A stretch of 64,000 nt of DNA. Origin: Collinsella aerofaciens (GTDB lineage: Bacteria > Actinomycetota > Coriobacteriia > Coriobacteriales > Coriobacteriaceae). Within the stretch, counting starts at the first letter, position 1, and each line of letters begins with the position of its first letter. The stretch is taken from assembly GCF_028206795.1 (NCBI RefSeq), contig NZ_JAQLFJ010000003.1:10850-74849 (forward strand), written 5' to 3'. Position numbers and translations under genes: made by a program. Under the pieces are notes generated by a model, which had not been told where the DNA came from, made no database searches, and was given only the letters and a program-made list of their open reading frames with translations. Shown one piece after another: positions 20,730 through 28,677 of this stretch.

Positions 20730-21070
20730 GATGGCTCCTTTACGTGCGGCCGCACGCCGAGCTGCAAGGGCAGCCGGAGCACGGCAGGACTTTCAAACTT
20801 AAAAATCGTACCACGGCGCGCGGCCAGCGAGCGGGGCGGTCACGCTACCTCAGTCGATATACATGTCCTGGAGTGCAAGCCGCACCCAAAAATTATGCAA
20901 AGTTGAATAATTCGCATCTGCATAATATTGAAAGCTAAATCTTGTAGAGCCGGAATCCGACATTTTATGCATCCAGCTAGATAACAAAATGCCGAACCGC
21001 TGCTCGAGGCGGCGCTCATGATGGCAGGGTATAATTTGATTGTCACAGACAGCAACTTGGAGGTGCCCCC
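20730..21070. promoter_or_regulatory. Divergent spacer between ybaB and a membrane protein gene
   Basis: The 341-bp spacer has an AT-rich middle part (about 20880-21000). TATAAT at 21030-21035 is a good -10 box for the plus-strand gene starting at 21071, though no clear -35 box was found. GGAGG at 21059-21063 is its ribosome site. No RNA gene was recognised, and no signal recognition particle RNA is visible here. Confidence 0.45.
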
Positions 21071-21544
21071 ATGAATGCCCCCGACGCGCTCCAAAACATC
21101 CGCTCAAAACACCCCGTTGCATATGTGGTTCTCTATCTCTTTGTCGGCTGGGCATTACTGGTTGTCATCACCCATGCTATAGCCTTTGGAGCAGAACTGC
21201 TGGTAGCCAGCTCGGATAAGCCCGTTGTCAAATGGGAGGCGACCGACGAGTGCGTCGACGGAACCCGAACCGTTTACTACAACAGCCCGTCCCTCTACCA
21301 AGAGTTCAAGGTCGAGATTAATAACTCCAAGATTGTCGATGCCGAGCTAGGCGACTATTCGACAATCGGAGCAACCGTCGACGCCGAGCAAGTCGAGCAC
21401 ACAGACAGCCATGCGACGTATCGTATCGACCTCAACATCCTAGGCCGGCCGTCGCGCACCTGTTTGCTCGAATGCGATATACGCGGCACCACACTACACA
21501 TGTCCGAAATACAAATGCGCCCGGGCAAGGGGTTCTCTTCTTGA
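21071..21544 (+). CDS. Single-pass membrane protein of unknown function
   Basis: The 157-residue protein has one membrane segment at about residues 17-45 and a C-terminal domain outside or inside the membrane. That domain is rich in beta-prone residues and has cysteines near 61, 135 and 139. The ATG at 21071 follows GGAGG at good spacing, so the gene is well supported. It is isolated: divergent from ybaB, and convergent with dnaX, whose stop is 21 bp away. I do not recognise a family. The pattern of an N-terminal anchor plus a small soluble domain resembles other anchored hypothetical proteins in this window, at 57521-58192 and 58427-59095. Confidence 0.7.
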   Translation: MNAPDALQNIRSKHPVAYVVLYLFVGWALLVVITHAIAFGAELLVASSDKPVVKWEATDECVDGTRTVYYNSPSLYQEFKVEINNSKIVDAELGDYSTIGATVDAEQVEHTDSHATYRIDLNILGRPSRTCLLECDIRGTTLHMSEIQMRPGKGFSS

Positions 21545-21565
21545 GCAGTATACCCGCCCGTACAG

Positions 21566-24046
21566 CTACTCCACCGGCTTGAAGATGGTGGCCTGGCCGA
21601 AGACGCTGCGGATGAGGTCTTTGGCCTCGTCCTCGGTCTGCGGGATGCTCGGGGCTGCGCCCTGGTGGCCGAAGGGGCTGCCGGCGCCGGGGTTGGACTC
21701 CCAGGGAGCTGCAGGAGCGTCCTCCTCTTTGGGGGCAGCTACAGCGGACTTGGGCGCGGGCGTCGCACCCGGCACGTCGAACGGAGGAAAATCGTCCCCG
21801 CTCGCATCGCCGGCAAAGCCGCCGACCATGGCGTCGTCGTAGGGCACCTGCTCGGATTCCCACGGCGCGGACTGCGCGACAGGCTGAGCCTTGGGGGCAG
21901 CCGAGCGCTCGGGCGCACGGGGTGCGGGCTCGGTCGGGAGCTTACCCGTGGCAGGAGCGCCGGCAGGGTTGTCGGAGCGTAGCCAGGGGGCTTTGCCCAG
22001 GTCAGACGACTTGGGCGCGGGCGAGGCGGGCTTGGGCGCTGGTGTCGGAGCAGCCGGTTTGGGCGCCGCGGGCTTAGGCGCCGACGGGGTCGATGCCGCT
22101 ACCGGCGCCGTTTGCTGCTGCGGCGCGCTGGCGCTCGAGGATACAGGGGCCGCCGAGGACACGGGTTGCGGGTCCGCAGATGCCGCAGCCCGTGCAGATG
22201 GAGAATGCTCCTCATGTTGAGGAGCCGGCGTGCCACCCCCATCCAAGACATAGTCGACGGTACGACGACCGAAGACTGCGCAGACCGTCGGCAGGACCAC
22301 CGATTGCGTGTCAGCGCGGCCGAGCATCTTGATGGCAAAGGTCGAGCCCGCAGGGAACGAGACGGTGAGCTTGGAGCCGTCGTCGGCCGTGGCGCGGGCG
22401 TTGAGCAAAAGCCCTGCGTAGGAAGCCTGACGCGCCTTGACACGCTCGACAACCTCGGCCCATTTGCGCTGGAGCTCGCCGGCATCCTCGACCGCGGGGG
22501 TCTCGGCAGCACCGGCGGCGGCAACCTGGGCGGCATTGTTGGACTGGGACTTAGATGCCGGAGCGGTGACAGGCGCGGGGGCCGCAACGGGCTGAGACGT
22601 CGGAGCCGGCGCAGGCTGAGGTGCAGGCGCTGCAGGCTTGGAAACTGACACGGACGCAGAACGGGGCGCAGGCTGGGCAGCCGGAACAGCAGCACCACGG
22701 TCCCAAGGCATACCGCCCTGGCGCGCGGACGTAGCAGCGGGGGCAGCGGATGCCGCCGGAGCGGCAGCACGGGCGCCCGAAATTAGCGTCGGCTGTTGGG
22801 CAGCAGCGGGTACGGATGCTGCAGGCGCGGCGGCCTGAGCAGCAGCCACGCTCGCCGGCACGGCGCCGTTGGCAACCATGGCCTCCAGGCGTGCCACGCG
22901 CTCGGCCAATGCCTCAATCGTTAAATCGGCCTCGGGACGTGCCAGGCGCGTGCAGGCGATCTCGAGCACCAGGCGCACGTCGCTCGCGCCCCTCATCTCC
23001 AGTGCGGCATCGTCGAGCACCGTCAGCACACGGGCCAGGCGGTCGGCAGGATGCTCGCCAAAGGCAGCGGCCTCGGCAGCAAGCGCCTCGGCCTGCTCAG
23101 CACCGCCCTCAAACAACTCGGCACGGGCACCGGCAACGCAGGCAACATACACGTCGCGCACGTGCGCCACCAGGTCGCGCGTCAGCTCCAGCAGGTCGTT
23201 TCCTTCCTCGACCTGCGCACGGATCAGTCCATATAGCTCGGCGACATCACGCTCGGCGATGGCGCGGGCAAACTCGCCCAGGATCTGGTCCGAAACCTCG
23301 CCCAAAAGCGAGCGGGCGTCGTCCGCATGCACAGAACCGTTGCCAAAGACGCTCAGTTGCTCCAGCGTGGACAACGCGTCGCGCATGCCGCCCTTGGCAT
23401 GGCGCGCCACGATAGCCAGCGCCTCGTCGTCGTAATCAAAGCCCTCCTGCTCGCACACGTATGCCAGGCGATGCTCAATATCCTCGTTGCCGATACGATG
23501 GAAATCGAAACGCTGGCAGCGCGAGAGGATGGTCTCCAGAATCTTTTGCGGGTCGGTGGTGCACAGCACAAAGATCACGTGTGCCGGCGGCTCCTCAAGC
23601 GTCTTGAGCAGCGCGTTGAACGCCGCCGTCGTGAGCATGTGGACCTCGTCGATGATATAGATCTTGTACTTGCCGCGCACCGGGGCAAAGTTGACGGAGT
23701 TGATGATCTCCTCGCGCACGTTGTCCACGCCGGTACGGCTTGCGGCATCGAGCTCGTAGACATCCGGGTGGTTGCCCTCGGCAATGAGCTCGCACTCCTC
23801 GCAAGTACCGTCGGGCATGCAGCCGCTTGCACCCTCGGTGCGCGCCGCCTCGGCATTGCGGCACAGCAGCGCCTTGGCCAGAATGCGCGCCATGGTGGTC
23901 TTGCCCGTGCCGCGCGGTCCGCAGAACAGGTAGGCGTGGGACAGGCGTCCCTCGGTGATGGCGTGCTCGAGCGTCGAGACGATATGCTGCTGGCCCACCA
24001 CGGAGTCGAAGGTGAGCGGGCGATACTTTCGGTACAACGATTCCAT
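21566..24046 (-). CDS. dnaX: DNA polymerase III subunits gamma and tau
   Basis: This is the clamp-loader ATPase of the replisome, 826 residues. The AAA+ module has GPRGTGKTTMAR (about 43-54), a zinc-binding cysteine set between about 64 and 85, DEVHML near 125 and the arginine-finger segment ILSRCQRF near 170. After the third clamp-loader domain (to about 370) comes a long Pro/Ala-rich tail to the end, interrupted by a conserved-looking block near 560-610. The start is MESLYRKYRPL at 24044-24046, after GGGGGAG; a much longer frame upstream is not coding. I saw no obvious slippage site for a separate gamma product. Confidence 0.96.
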   Translation of the reverse strand: MESLYRKYRPLTFDSVVGQQHIVSTLEHAITEGRLSHAYLFCGPRGTGKTTMARILAKALLCRNAEAARTEGASGCMPDGTCEECELIAEGNHPDVYELDAASRTGVDNVREEIINSVNFAPVRGKYKIYIIDEVHMLTTAAFNALLKTLEEPPAHVIFVLCTTDPQKILETILSRCQRFDFHRIGNEDIEHRLAYVCEQEGFDYDDEALAIVARHAKGGMRDALSTLEQLSVFGNGSVHADDARSLLGEVSDQILGEFARAIAERDVAELYGLIRAQVEEGNDLLELTRDLVAHVRDVYVACVAGARAELFEGGAEQAEALAAEAAAFGEHPADRLARVLTVLDDAALEMRGASDVRLVLEIACTRLARPEADLTIEALAERVARLEAMVANGAVPASVAAAQAAAPAASVPAAAQQPTLISGARAAAPAASAAPAATSARQGGMPWDRGAAVPAAQPAPRSASVSVSKPAAPAPQPAPAPTSQPVAAPAPVTAPASKSQSNNAAQVAAAGAAETPAVEDAGELQRKWAEVVERVKARQASYAGLLLNARATADDGSKLTVSFPAGSTFAIKMLGRADTQSVVLPTVCAVFGRRTVDYVLDGGGTPAPQHEEHSPSARAAASADPQPVSSAAPVSSSASAPQQQTAPVAASTPSAPKPAAPKPAAPTPAPKPASPAPKSSDLGKAPWLRSDNPAGAPATGKLPTEPAPRAPERSAAPKAQPVAQSAPWESEQVPYDDAMVGGFAGDASGDDFPPFDVPGATPAPKSAVAAPKEEDAPAAPWESNPGAGSPFGHQGAAPSIPQTEDEAKDLIRSVFGQATIFKPVE

Positions 24047-24161
24047 GGGTGCTCCCCCGGGTATACTGAGTCTTGTTGCCGCGACGGCCATGCGGTCGCA
24101 CGGCATACTGCATTCATAATAACCCGTACGGCGAGCCCGCCGCGATAGGAGTCCAAAGAGC

Positions 24162-24878
24162 ATGGCAGACGCAGAGAGCAACCTCGTTCCCTCCGAAGCA
24201 GCCGACCAGGTCGAGGTCGCGCTCGAGAAGCAGGCCGCAGCCGACGACGGTATCCTGTACCTCAACGAGTACCAGTACGAAAACGACCTGGTCACCGACT
24301 TCGCCCGCCTGGTCGCCTCGCCCAGGCGTCGCGGCTCGCTGTATGTCGCCGCGGCAATTGCCGCGCTCATCGGCATCGGCATGTTGGTGGCCGGCGGCAA
24401 CTGGATCAAGTTTGGCGTCGTGCTGATCGTATTCGGCGCCTTTTTGGCCTGGTGGAGCAAGAACCTGCACCACACCCTCGCCCGCGACTTTATCGACGCC
24501 GTCGAGGCCGACGAGTCCATGGGCGGCCGCTATCGCCGCGTCGCCGCCAACGAGGACGGCCTGATGGTTTGGGGCAAGAGCGGCAAGTCGCAGTTCTTCC
24601 CGTTTGAGAAGCTCGACCACGTACTCGACGGCGAGCGCATCTTTGTGGCCATGTTCGCCGACCAGGGCGTGACGATCCCTAAGGACACCTTCGTCCGCGG
24701 CGATGCCGAGCAGTTTGGTCCCTTCCTCAAGGCGCGCATCAACAAAAAACTCCGCATCGAGACCAAGAAGAAGAAAATGAAGGCCGAGAAGGCTGCCGCC
24801 GAGGCCAAACAGGGCGACCAACCCAAAAAGCACGCTCCCAAGCAGCGTAAGCAGAAGAGGAACAAGAAGAAACGGTGA
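24162..24878 (+). CDS. Membrane protein with YcxB-like domain
   Basis: The 238-residue protein has an acidic N-terminus, two adjacent membrane segments at about 65-105 and a C-terminal domain. In that domain the pattern VAANEDGLMVW...FFPFEKLDHV...IFVAMFADQGVTIPKDTF resembles the YcxB-like C-terminal domain. It ends in a highly basic tail of Lys, Gln and Ala (about 195-238) that could bind RNA or acidic lipids. The start at 24162 is preceded by GGAG. It is divergent from dnaX and has its own terminator. The function is unknown. The basic tail is unusual for the family. Confidence 0.75.
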   Translation: MADAESNLVPSEAADQVEVALEKQAAADDGILYLNEYQYENDLVTDFARLVASPRRRGSLYVAAAIAALIGIGMLVAGGNWIKFGVVLIVFGAFLAWWSKNLHHTLARDFIDAVEADESMGGRYRRVAANEDGLMVWGKSGKSQFFPFEKLDHVLDGERIFVAMFADQGVTIPKDTFVRGDAEQFGPFLKARINKKLRIETKKKKMKAEKAAAEAKQGDQPKKHAPKQRKQKRNKKKR

Positions 24879-24900
24879 GGCCGAGCGCCACTGCGAAGGG

Positions 24901-24932
24901 AGCCTCATCCCGCTTCAGCGTAGGATGAGGCT
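24901..24932. terminator. Terminator after the YcxB-like gene
   Basis: The 10-bp perfect stem AGCCTCATCC (24901-24910) pairs with 24923-24932 around a 12-nt loop and is followed by CTCCC. It sits 22 bp past the plus-strand stop and 21 bp before the convergent minus-strand gene end, so it may serve both. Confidence 0.7.
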
Positions 24933-24952
24933 CTCCCAACAGGACCTTCGAG

Positions 24953-25612
24953 TTACTTCACTTCAAACCTTAAGAGCCTTCTCTCTGGCAGATCGGTCAT
25001 CTTCATCGTATAAGTCCCAGGAAAAGCCTTCTCAAAACGGACGGTCTCGTAACCTTCGAAATAGTCGTTGGTGTTTTGCATCATGAATGGGACGAGCAAC
25101 TCGTTCTCCGCCCCAACCTGTACAGCAAACGCAGCAGAACCGCCCAGAGCCGGCATTGCCTGCGTTATCAGATCGGTATTGACCACAAAGTCATAGTTTG
25201 GCGCAGACTCCGGCACCAAATGCCAAACATACGTTTTGATTCCGCCTTCGATATTGTCTTTATTCCTGACACGCATCTTTACGGCGATAACACACGTGAT
25301 GTCGGCGTCCTTCAATTTCGTTTTCGTATCCACGATGCCATATTTTGAATAATCATCATGCGCACGCTTGAGATACTCGCGCGGCGTGAGCAGCTCTGCC
25401 CCGTCTATGCAAAACGAATACCCGTCAGTCGCCACATCCTTCGAACCCAGAAACGCCCCATCCATCGAGAGCCATTCGCCCTCCGCATAATATTTCTCAG
25501 GAATGACCGTCCGGTTCCCGTTAACGACGCTCACCCTCATGCCCGCAAGGCCGGTAGCAGCACAGCCGAAAAGAGCAAGCACCGCCCTTCTTGTCCACAG
25601 GGTTTTCTTCAT
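24953..25612 (-). CDS. Exported or anchored protein of an ABC transporter operon (DUF5028-like)
   Basis: From the ATG at 25610-25612 the protein has 219 residues, with a basic N-terminus and a hydrophobic segment at about 8-25 (signal or anchor). A domain with alternating beta segments follows. The overall look, including KMRVRN and a FMMQNTNDYFEGYETVRFEKAFPG-type end, resembles DUF5028-type exported proteins found beside ABC transporters; this is a tentative match. A GTG at 25621 overlapping the ATPase stop is an alternative start, but AAAGG is better spaced for the ATG. It is the last gene of a four-gene transporter operon and may be an accessory or immunity factor. Confidence 0.65.
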   Translation of the reverse strand: MKKTLWTRRAVLALFGCAATGLAGMRVSVVNGNRTVIPEKYYAEGEWLSMDGAFLGSKDVATDGYSFCIDGAELLTPREYLKRAHDDYSKYGIVDTKTKLKDADITCVIAVKMRVRNKDNIEGGIKTYVWHLVPESAPNYDFVVNTDLITQAMPALGGSAAFAVQVGAENELLVPFMMQNTNDYFEGYETVRFEKAFPGTYTMKMTDLPERRLLRFEVK

Positions 25613-25617
25613 CGCGC

Positions 25618-26262
25618 TCACGACCTTTCCCGAGCTTTCACAACGGCACCGTCGCGCATGCAGTAAACCCGATCGGCCAGCTCCTCGAGCACCTCTCCGT
25701 CATGGCTGGACAGAATAACCTCGCGACCCGTTGAGGCCGCCATCGCCACAACGCGCTTGAGCATTTCAACGCCCGCTTCGTCGAGGGCATTTGTTGGCTC
25801 ATCGAGAACAAGTAGCTTCGGCTTTTCCATAATTGCCGCAGCTATCCCCAGACGTTGCTTCATCCCAAGCGAATATGCTCGGAACTTCTTTTTTTCGTCT
25901 GCATCGAGCCCCACGAGCCGCAGGGCAGAGCGAATGTCCTCGGGAGTGGCAACGCCCTTGATCTGAGCGATGAGCTCCAGATTGTCGTAGCCAGACAGAT
26001 ATCCCAAAAAGGAAGGCGCCTCGATCAACATCCCCAGACTCGGCGGGAACGAGATGTCCGCCCCAAGCCTTTGGCCATCGATAGAGATTTCGCCTTCGGT
26101 AGGCTTGATCAATCCGCAGACCGCTCGCATAAGCATGGTCTTACCCGAACCGTTTATCCCCTGAAGCCCAACCACAGTCCCAGGGTCAACCTCGATGGAC
26201 ACGTTGCGCAGAACATCGTTTTTGCCCATGCGCTTCGATACGCCCCTAACGATCACGCTCAT
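25618..26262 (-). CDS. ABC transporter ATP-binding protein
   Basis: The 214-residue ATPase has Walker A GINGSGKTM near residue 37, a signature region written SLGMKQRLGIAAAI near 130, Walker B KLLVLDEPTNALD near 150 and the H-loop histidine in SSHD. This arrangement is typical of single-domain ATPases that pair with separate permeases in peptide export, bacitracin-type resistance or self-immunity systems. The ATG at 26260-26262 overlaps the preceding permease stop by four bases, so the operon is translationally coupled. It would power export by the two permeases encoded upstream. Confidence 0.92.
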   Translation of the reverse strand: MSVIVRGVSKRMGKNDVLRNVSIEVDPGTVVGLQGINGSGKTMLMRAVCGLIKPTEGEISIDGQRLGADISFPPSLGMLIEAPSFLGYLSGYDNLELIAQIKGVATPEDIRSALRLVGLDADEKKKFRAYSLGMKQRLGIAAAIMEKPKLLVLDEPTNALDEAGVEMLKRVVAMAASTGREVILSSHDGEVLEELADRVYCMRDGAVVKARERS

Positions 26263-27095
26263 ATCTTGTCCCCCTTTTCTATAAGGTCGGCCCTTCGAAA
26301 CCACAGTCCACCCAACGACAGGCATAACGACATAATCACAATTGAAAACAAGACGCTCGAGCCCGTCGCGATTCCCTCTTTGACAATTCCGCCCCAGCGC
26401 AACAGCATTAGGGCGTTGCCTAACAGCACCCAATGCCGCGCAAATGCCGAACAGATCAGGTAGCTCATTAAAACCACAAACGAGACCGACGGCCCAAGTA
26501 CAAAGCCAATCACTGCCTGCGCAAACGCAAGCGCCTCGAAAGCAAAAAAGAGACCTGTGAAAAACGGCAGCGCATCCGCCTCGCCAGCTTTGAGAAACCA
26601 CGGCGCCAAATTAGCCAGCTGAAGCGACTCGCCATGGACGACCGCGCTGAACGAGGCGCTCACCATCAAGCTCCAAATCACAACAGAGCAAACCATCACG
26701 AGCAGCGAAAATGCCGTTACCGCCGCCACCAAGATAAAACGCGAGACCCACCAAAGGGTTCTTGACCGGCATCGAACAAGCGCTTGCAAACCAAACCCGT
26801 GCAACGATTCGGTCGGATAATCGAGTGTTGTATAGAGAATAAGCAGAATGACAAATAGCCATCCTAACGGAGGCACAAACATGAGCCCGGGCCTAGGCTC
26901 AAACGGAGCGGATCCGGCAAACACGAGCGCGAGATTATCCGCAAACCCCAAGGCATTCGTCCGAACCCCATACACAGAAGACAAGCCGTAGGCGTACACC
27001 AAGTTCGCAACGGTCACTGCCGCAATCGCAATAAAAGTAATGATGTTCTTCTTCAAAACGGTCCTCAGGTCCGCGGCGACCAGCCTAAACAGCAT
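26259..27095 (-). CDS. ABC transporter permease, second subunit
   Basis: The 278-residue membrane protein has about six hydrophobic segments and a cytoplasmic N-terminal LVAADLRTVLKKN stretch, as in ABC-2-like permeases. It shares little with its neighbour permease except topology, so the two may form a heterodimer. The start codon overlaps the previous stop (TGATG), indicating tight coupling. No substrate can be read from the sequence. Context with a small secreted protein gene suggests peptide or lipid-linked export or immunity. Confidence 0.8.
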   Translation of the reverse strand: MLFRLVAADLRTVLKKNIITFIAIAAVTVANLVYAYGLSSVYGVRTNALGFADNLALVFAGSAPFEPRPGLMFVPPLGWLFVILLILYTTLDYPTESLHGFGLQALVRCRSRTLWWVSRFILVAAVTAFSLLVMVCSVVIWSLMVSASFSAVVHGESLQLANLAPWFLKAGEADALPFFTGLFFAFEALAFAQAVIGFVLGPSVSFVVLMSYLICSAFARHWVLLGNALMLLRWGGIVKEGIATGSSVLFSIVIMSLCLSLGGLWFRRADLIEKGDKI

Positions 27096-27976
27096 CAGAC
27101 CACCTCACGCCTTTTTAAGAATCTCGCGGAAATCAAAGAAAAGACGAACAGCAAAATGATTTCCGCAAACCCTGCTCGAATATCGGGCCAGTTATTTAGT
27201 GATTCCGACCTGATGCTGTTAAGAATGTTGCAGTTAAAGCCGACGCACGAAAGGACGCTAAAAATCCAGTCGTTAACAAAATGCCATGCAACCATAATCA
27301 GATATGGAAAGACCATCGCCTTGATTCTGCTGCGAAACACAACCGACAGACCGGTCACGGCCATGGATAGAACCCCCAGCGTCACCGCATCGAACAGTGT
27401 ATAAACCAACACGTATAACAGAGGCCGGGAATAAAACAGGCCAGAAAAATAGCTATGCAGATAGAGCCCGACGTAAGTCGATTCGTCGACCCGGGGGAGA
27501 TACGCGGGAAACAGCATGGAGACAATCAGGAAGTTCACGAGTAGCGGAATAGCCGTGACCGCAAACGCAGAGAGAAAAGCAGACAGCATCTTCACGTTCA
27601 CGTATGCATTTCTAGAAACACGTGTGCAGATCTGCGCCTCGTAACCGCTCAAACGCTCGGACAGGCATGACCACGACCCGGCCAGCATGGCAAGCAACGG
27701 CAGCGCATAGAAAAACACTGATGCCGATAGCGGTGCATTTGCACTCACAACGATCCAGTTACCAAAGCTACTTTCACGCGTTTGGCCGAGGTATGCCTGG
27801 ACTTGCAAACCAACGCCATAGCCAAGCGATAACAGCTGCTTGCGCTCAGTCTCGAGCGTCCACCATGCCTCAATGGCAGCCGCCATCGAAATTGCAGTTG
27901 CAACCATAAGGGTCAACGCAAATATAGGATTGCCAAATATCTTGGACAACTCGTGCCGCATTAGATTTCTATTCAA
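27095..27976 (-). CDS. ABC transporter permease, first subunit
   Basis: The 293-residue protein has six or so membrane segments, one large loop after the first segment (about 40-85) and a short basic C-terminus (RFLKRREVV). I favour the TTG at 27974-27976 because GAGGG lies nine bases upstream; the first ATG, five codons later, has no ribosome site. It is the first gene of the unit permease-permease-ATPase-exported protein and follows the small secreted protein gene, separated by an 80-bp gap with a strong hairpin. Confidence 0.78.
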   Translation of the reverse strand: MNRNLMRHELSKIFGNPIFALTLMVATAISMAAAIEAWWTLETERKQLLSLGYGVGLQVQAYLGQTRESSFGNWIVVSANAPLSASVFFYALPLLAMLAGSWSCLSERLSGYEAQICTRVSRNAYVNVKMLSAFLSAFAVTAIPLLVNFLIVSMLFPAYLPRVDESTYVGLYLHSYFSGLFYSRPLLYVLVYTLFDAVTLGVLSMAVTGLSVVFRSRIKAMVFPYLIMVAWHFVNDWIFSVLSCVGFNCNILNSIRSESLNNWPDIRAGFAEIILLFVFSLISARFLKRREVV

Positions 27977-27995
27977 GCGACATCACCCTCCCTTC

Positions 27996-28027
27996 GGCCG
28001 GGCCGAGCAGCAACACTCGGCCCGGCC
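27996..28027 (-). terminator. Strong hairpin between the secreted protein gene and the ABC operon
   Basis: A perfect 12-bp GC-rich stem (GGCCGGGCCGAG at 27996-28007 with 28016-28027) with an 8-nt loop lies in the 79-bp gap. There is no T-run after it on the minus strand. It may be a partial terminator that lets the secreted protein be made in excess over the transporter. Confidence 0.55.
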
Positions 28028-28055
28028 CTAATCACAACAAGAAGCTGCGGATTGG

Positions 28056-28568
28056 CTAGGAGGGAAGTTTGTTAAAATGGCCAAAGCAATCGGGGCTCCA
28101 CTTTCCATAGACCGTGCCGTATCCGGACTCGGCCCATGCAGTCAGACGAGCATAGCTGCGTTTATTCTCACGGACGAGGTTGTATATCTCCCATTCACGC
28201 TCATGGTTGGAGCGATACACGCCCTGCGTGCAATTCATGTTGCCCGTTCCTCTATTGTCATAGGCACCGTCCACGTACAAACGTAACGGCTTTCCCGAAT
28301 AGCCCATAATCCAAATGTAAACTGAAGATGAGTCGTGCTTCGAGCGATAGCCAGTTGCGCTCGTGCCAGAACATTGAAAAGCGAAATCTGTATCCTTGTT
28401 GTTCTTGCATGTGGCAATTCCGGCATCCGCGCTCTGCGAAATGCTAGAAACCTGGGAAGTGTCAAACTCCTCTTGAGCAAATGATGCGGCAGGTGCACCC
28501 ATCGACAAGCCCGCAACAATCGCCAAGCCGACTCCGATTCGAGCAATAGCGCTCCTTGGCTTAATCAT
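28056..28568 (-). CDS. Small secreted protein beside an ABC transporter (DUF2712-like)
   Basis: From the ATG at 28566-28568 (GGAG upstream) the precursor has 170 residues. It has a clear signal peptide: basic start, hydrophobic core at 8-25, and a likely cleavage after ASFA near residue 31. The mature part has four cysteines, many Tyr and Ser residues, and ends with a YGKWSPDC segment. This C-terminal pattern and the ABC transporter context recall DUF2712-like secreted proteins and, more loosely, bacteriocin-like peptides. The resemblance is by eye only. It probably forms one locus with the transporter operon and the twin-HTH regulator on either side. Confidence 0.7.
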   Translation of the reverse strand: MIKPRSAIARIGVGLAIVAGLSMGAPAASFAQEEFDTSQVSSISQSADAGIATCKNNKDTDFAFQCSGTSATGYRSKHDSSSVYIWIMGYSGKPLRLYVDGAYDNRGTGNMNCTQGVYRSNHEREWEIYNLVRENKRSYARLTAWAESGYGTVYGKWSPDCFGHFNKLPS

Positions 28569-28677
28569 GGCCTTCTCCAATCAAAAGCGGTTAACAATGC
28601 GTCGACGCACGGCAACCTTTGCATGAATGGAGAAAGATGTCTGTAAACACCCGCTATTGAGTCGACCACTCAGGCGT

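Noticed and set aside
24047..24161. A signal recognition particle RNA or tRNA-Ser near dnaX
   Set aside because: These often lie next to dnaX in other bacteria, but no matching conserved core or cloverleaf is present here.
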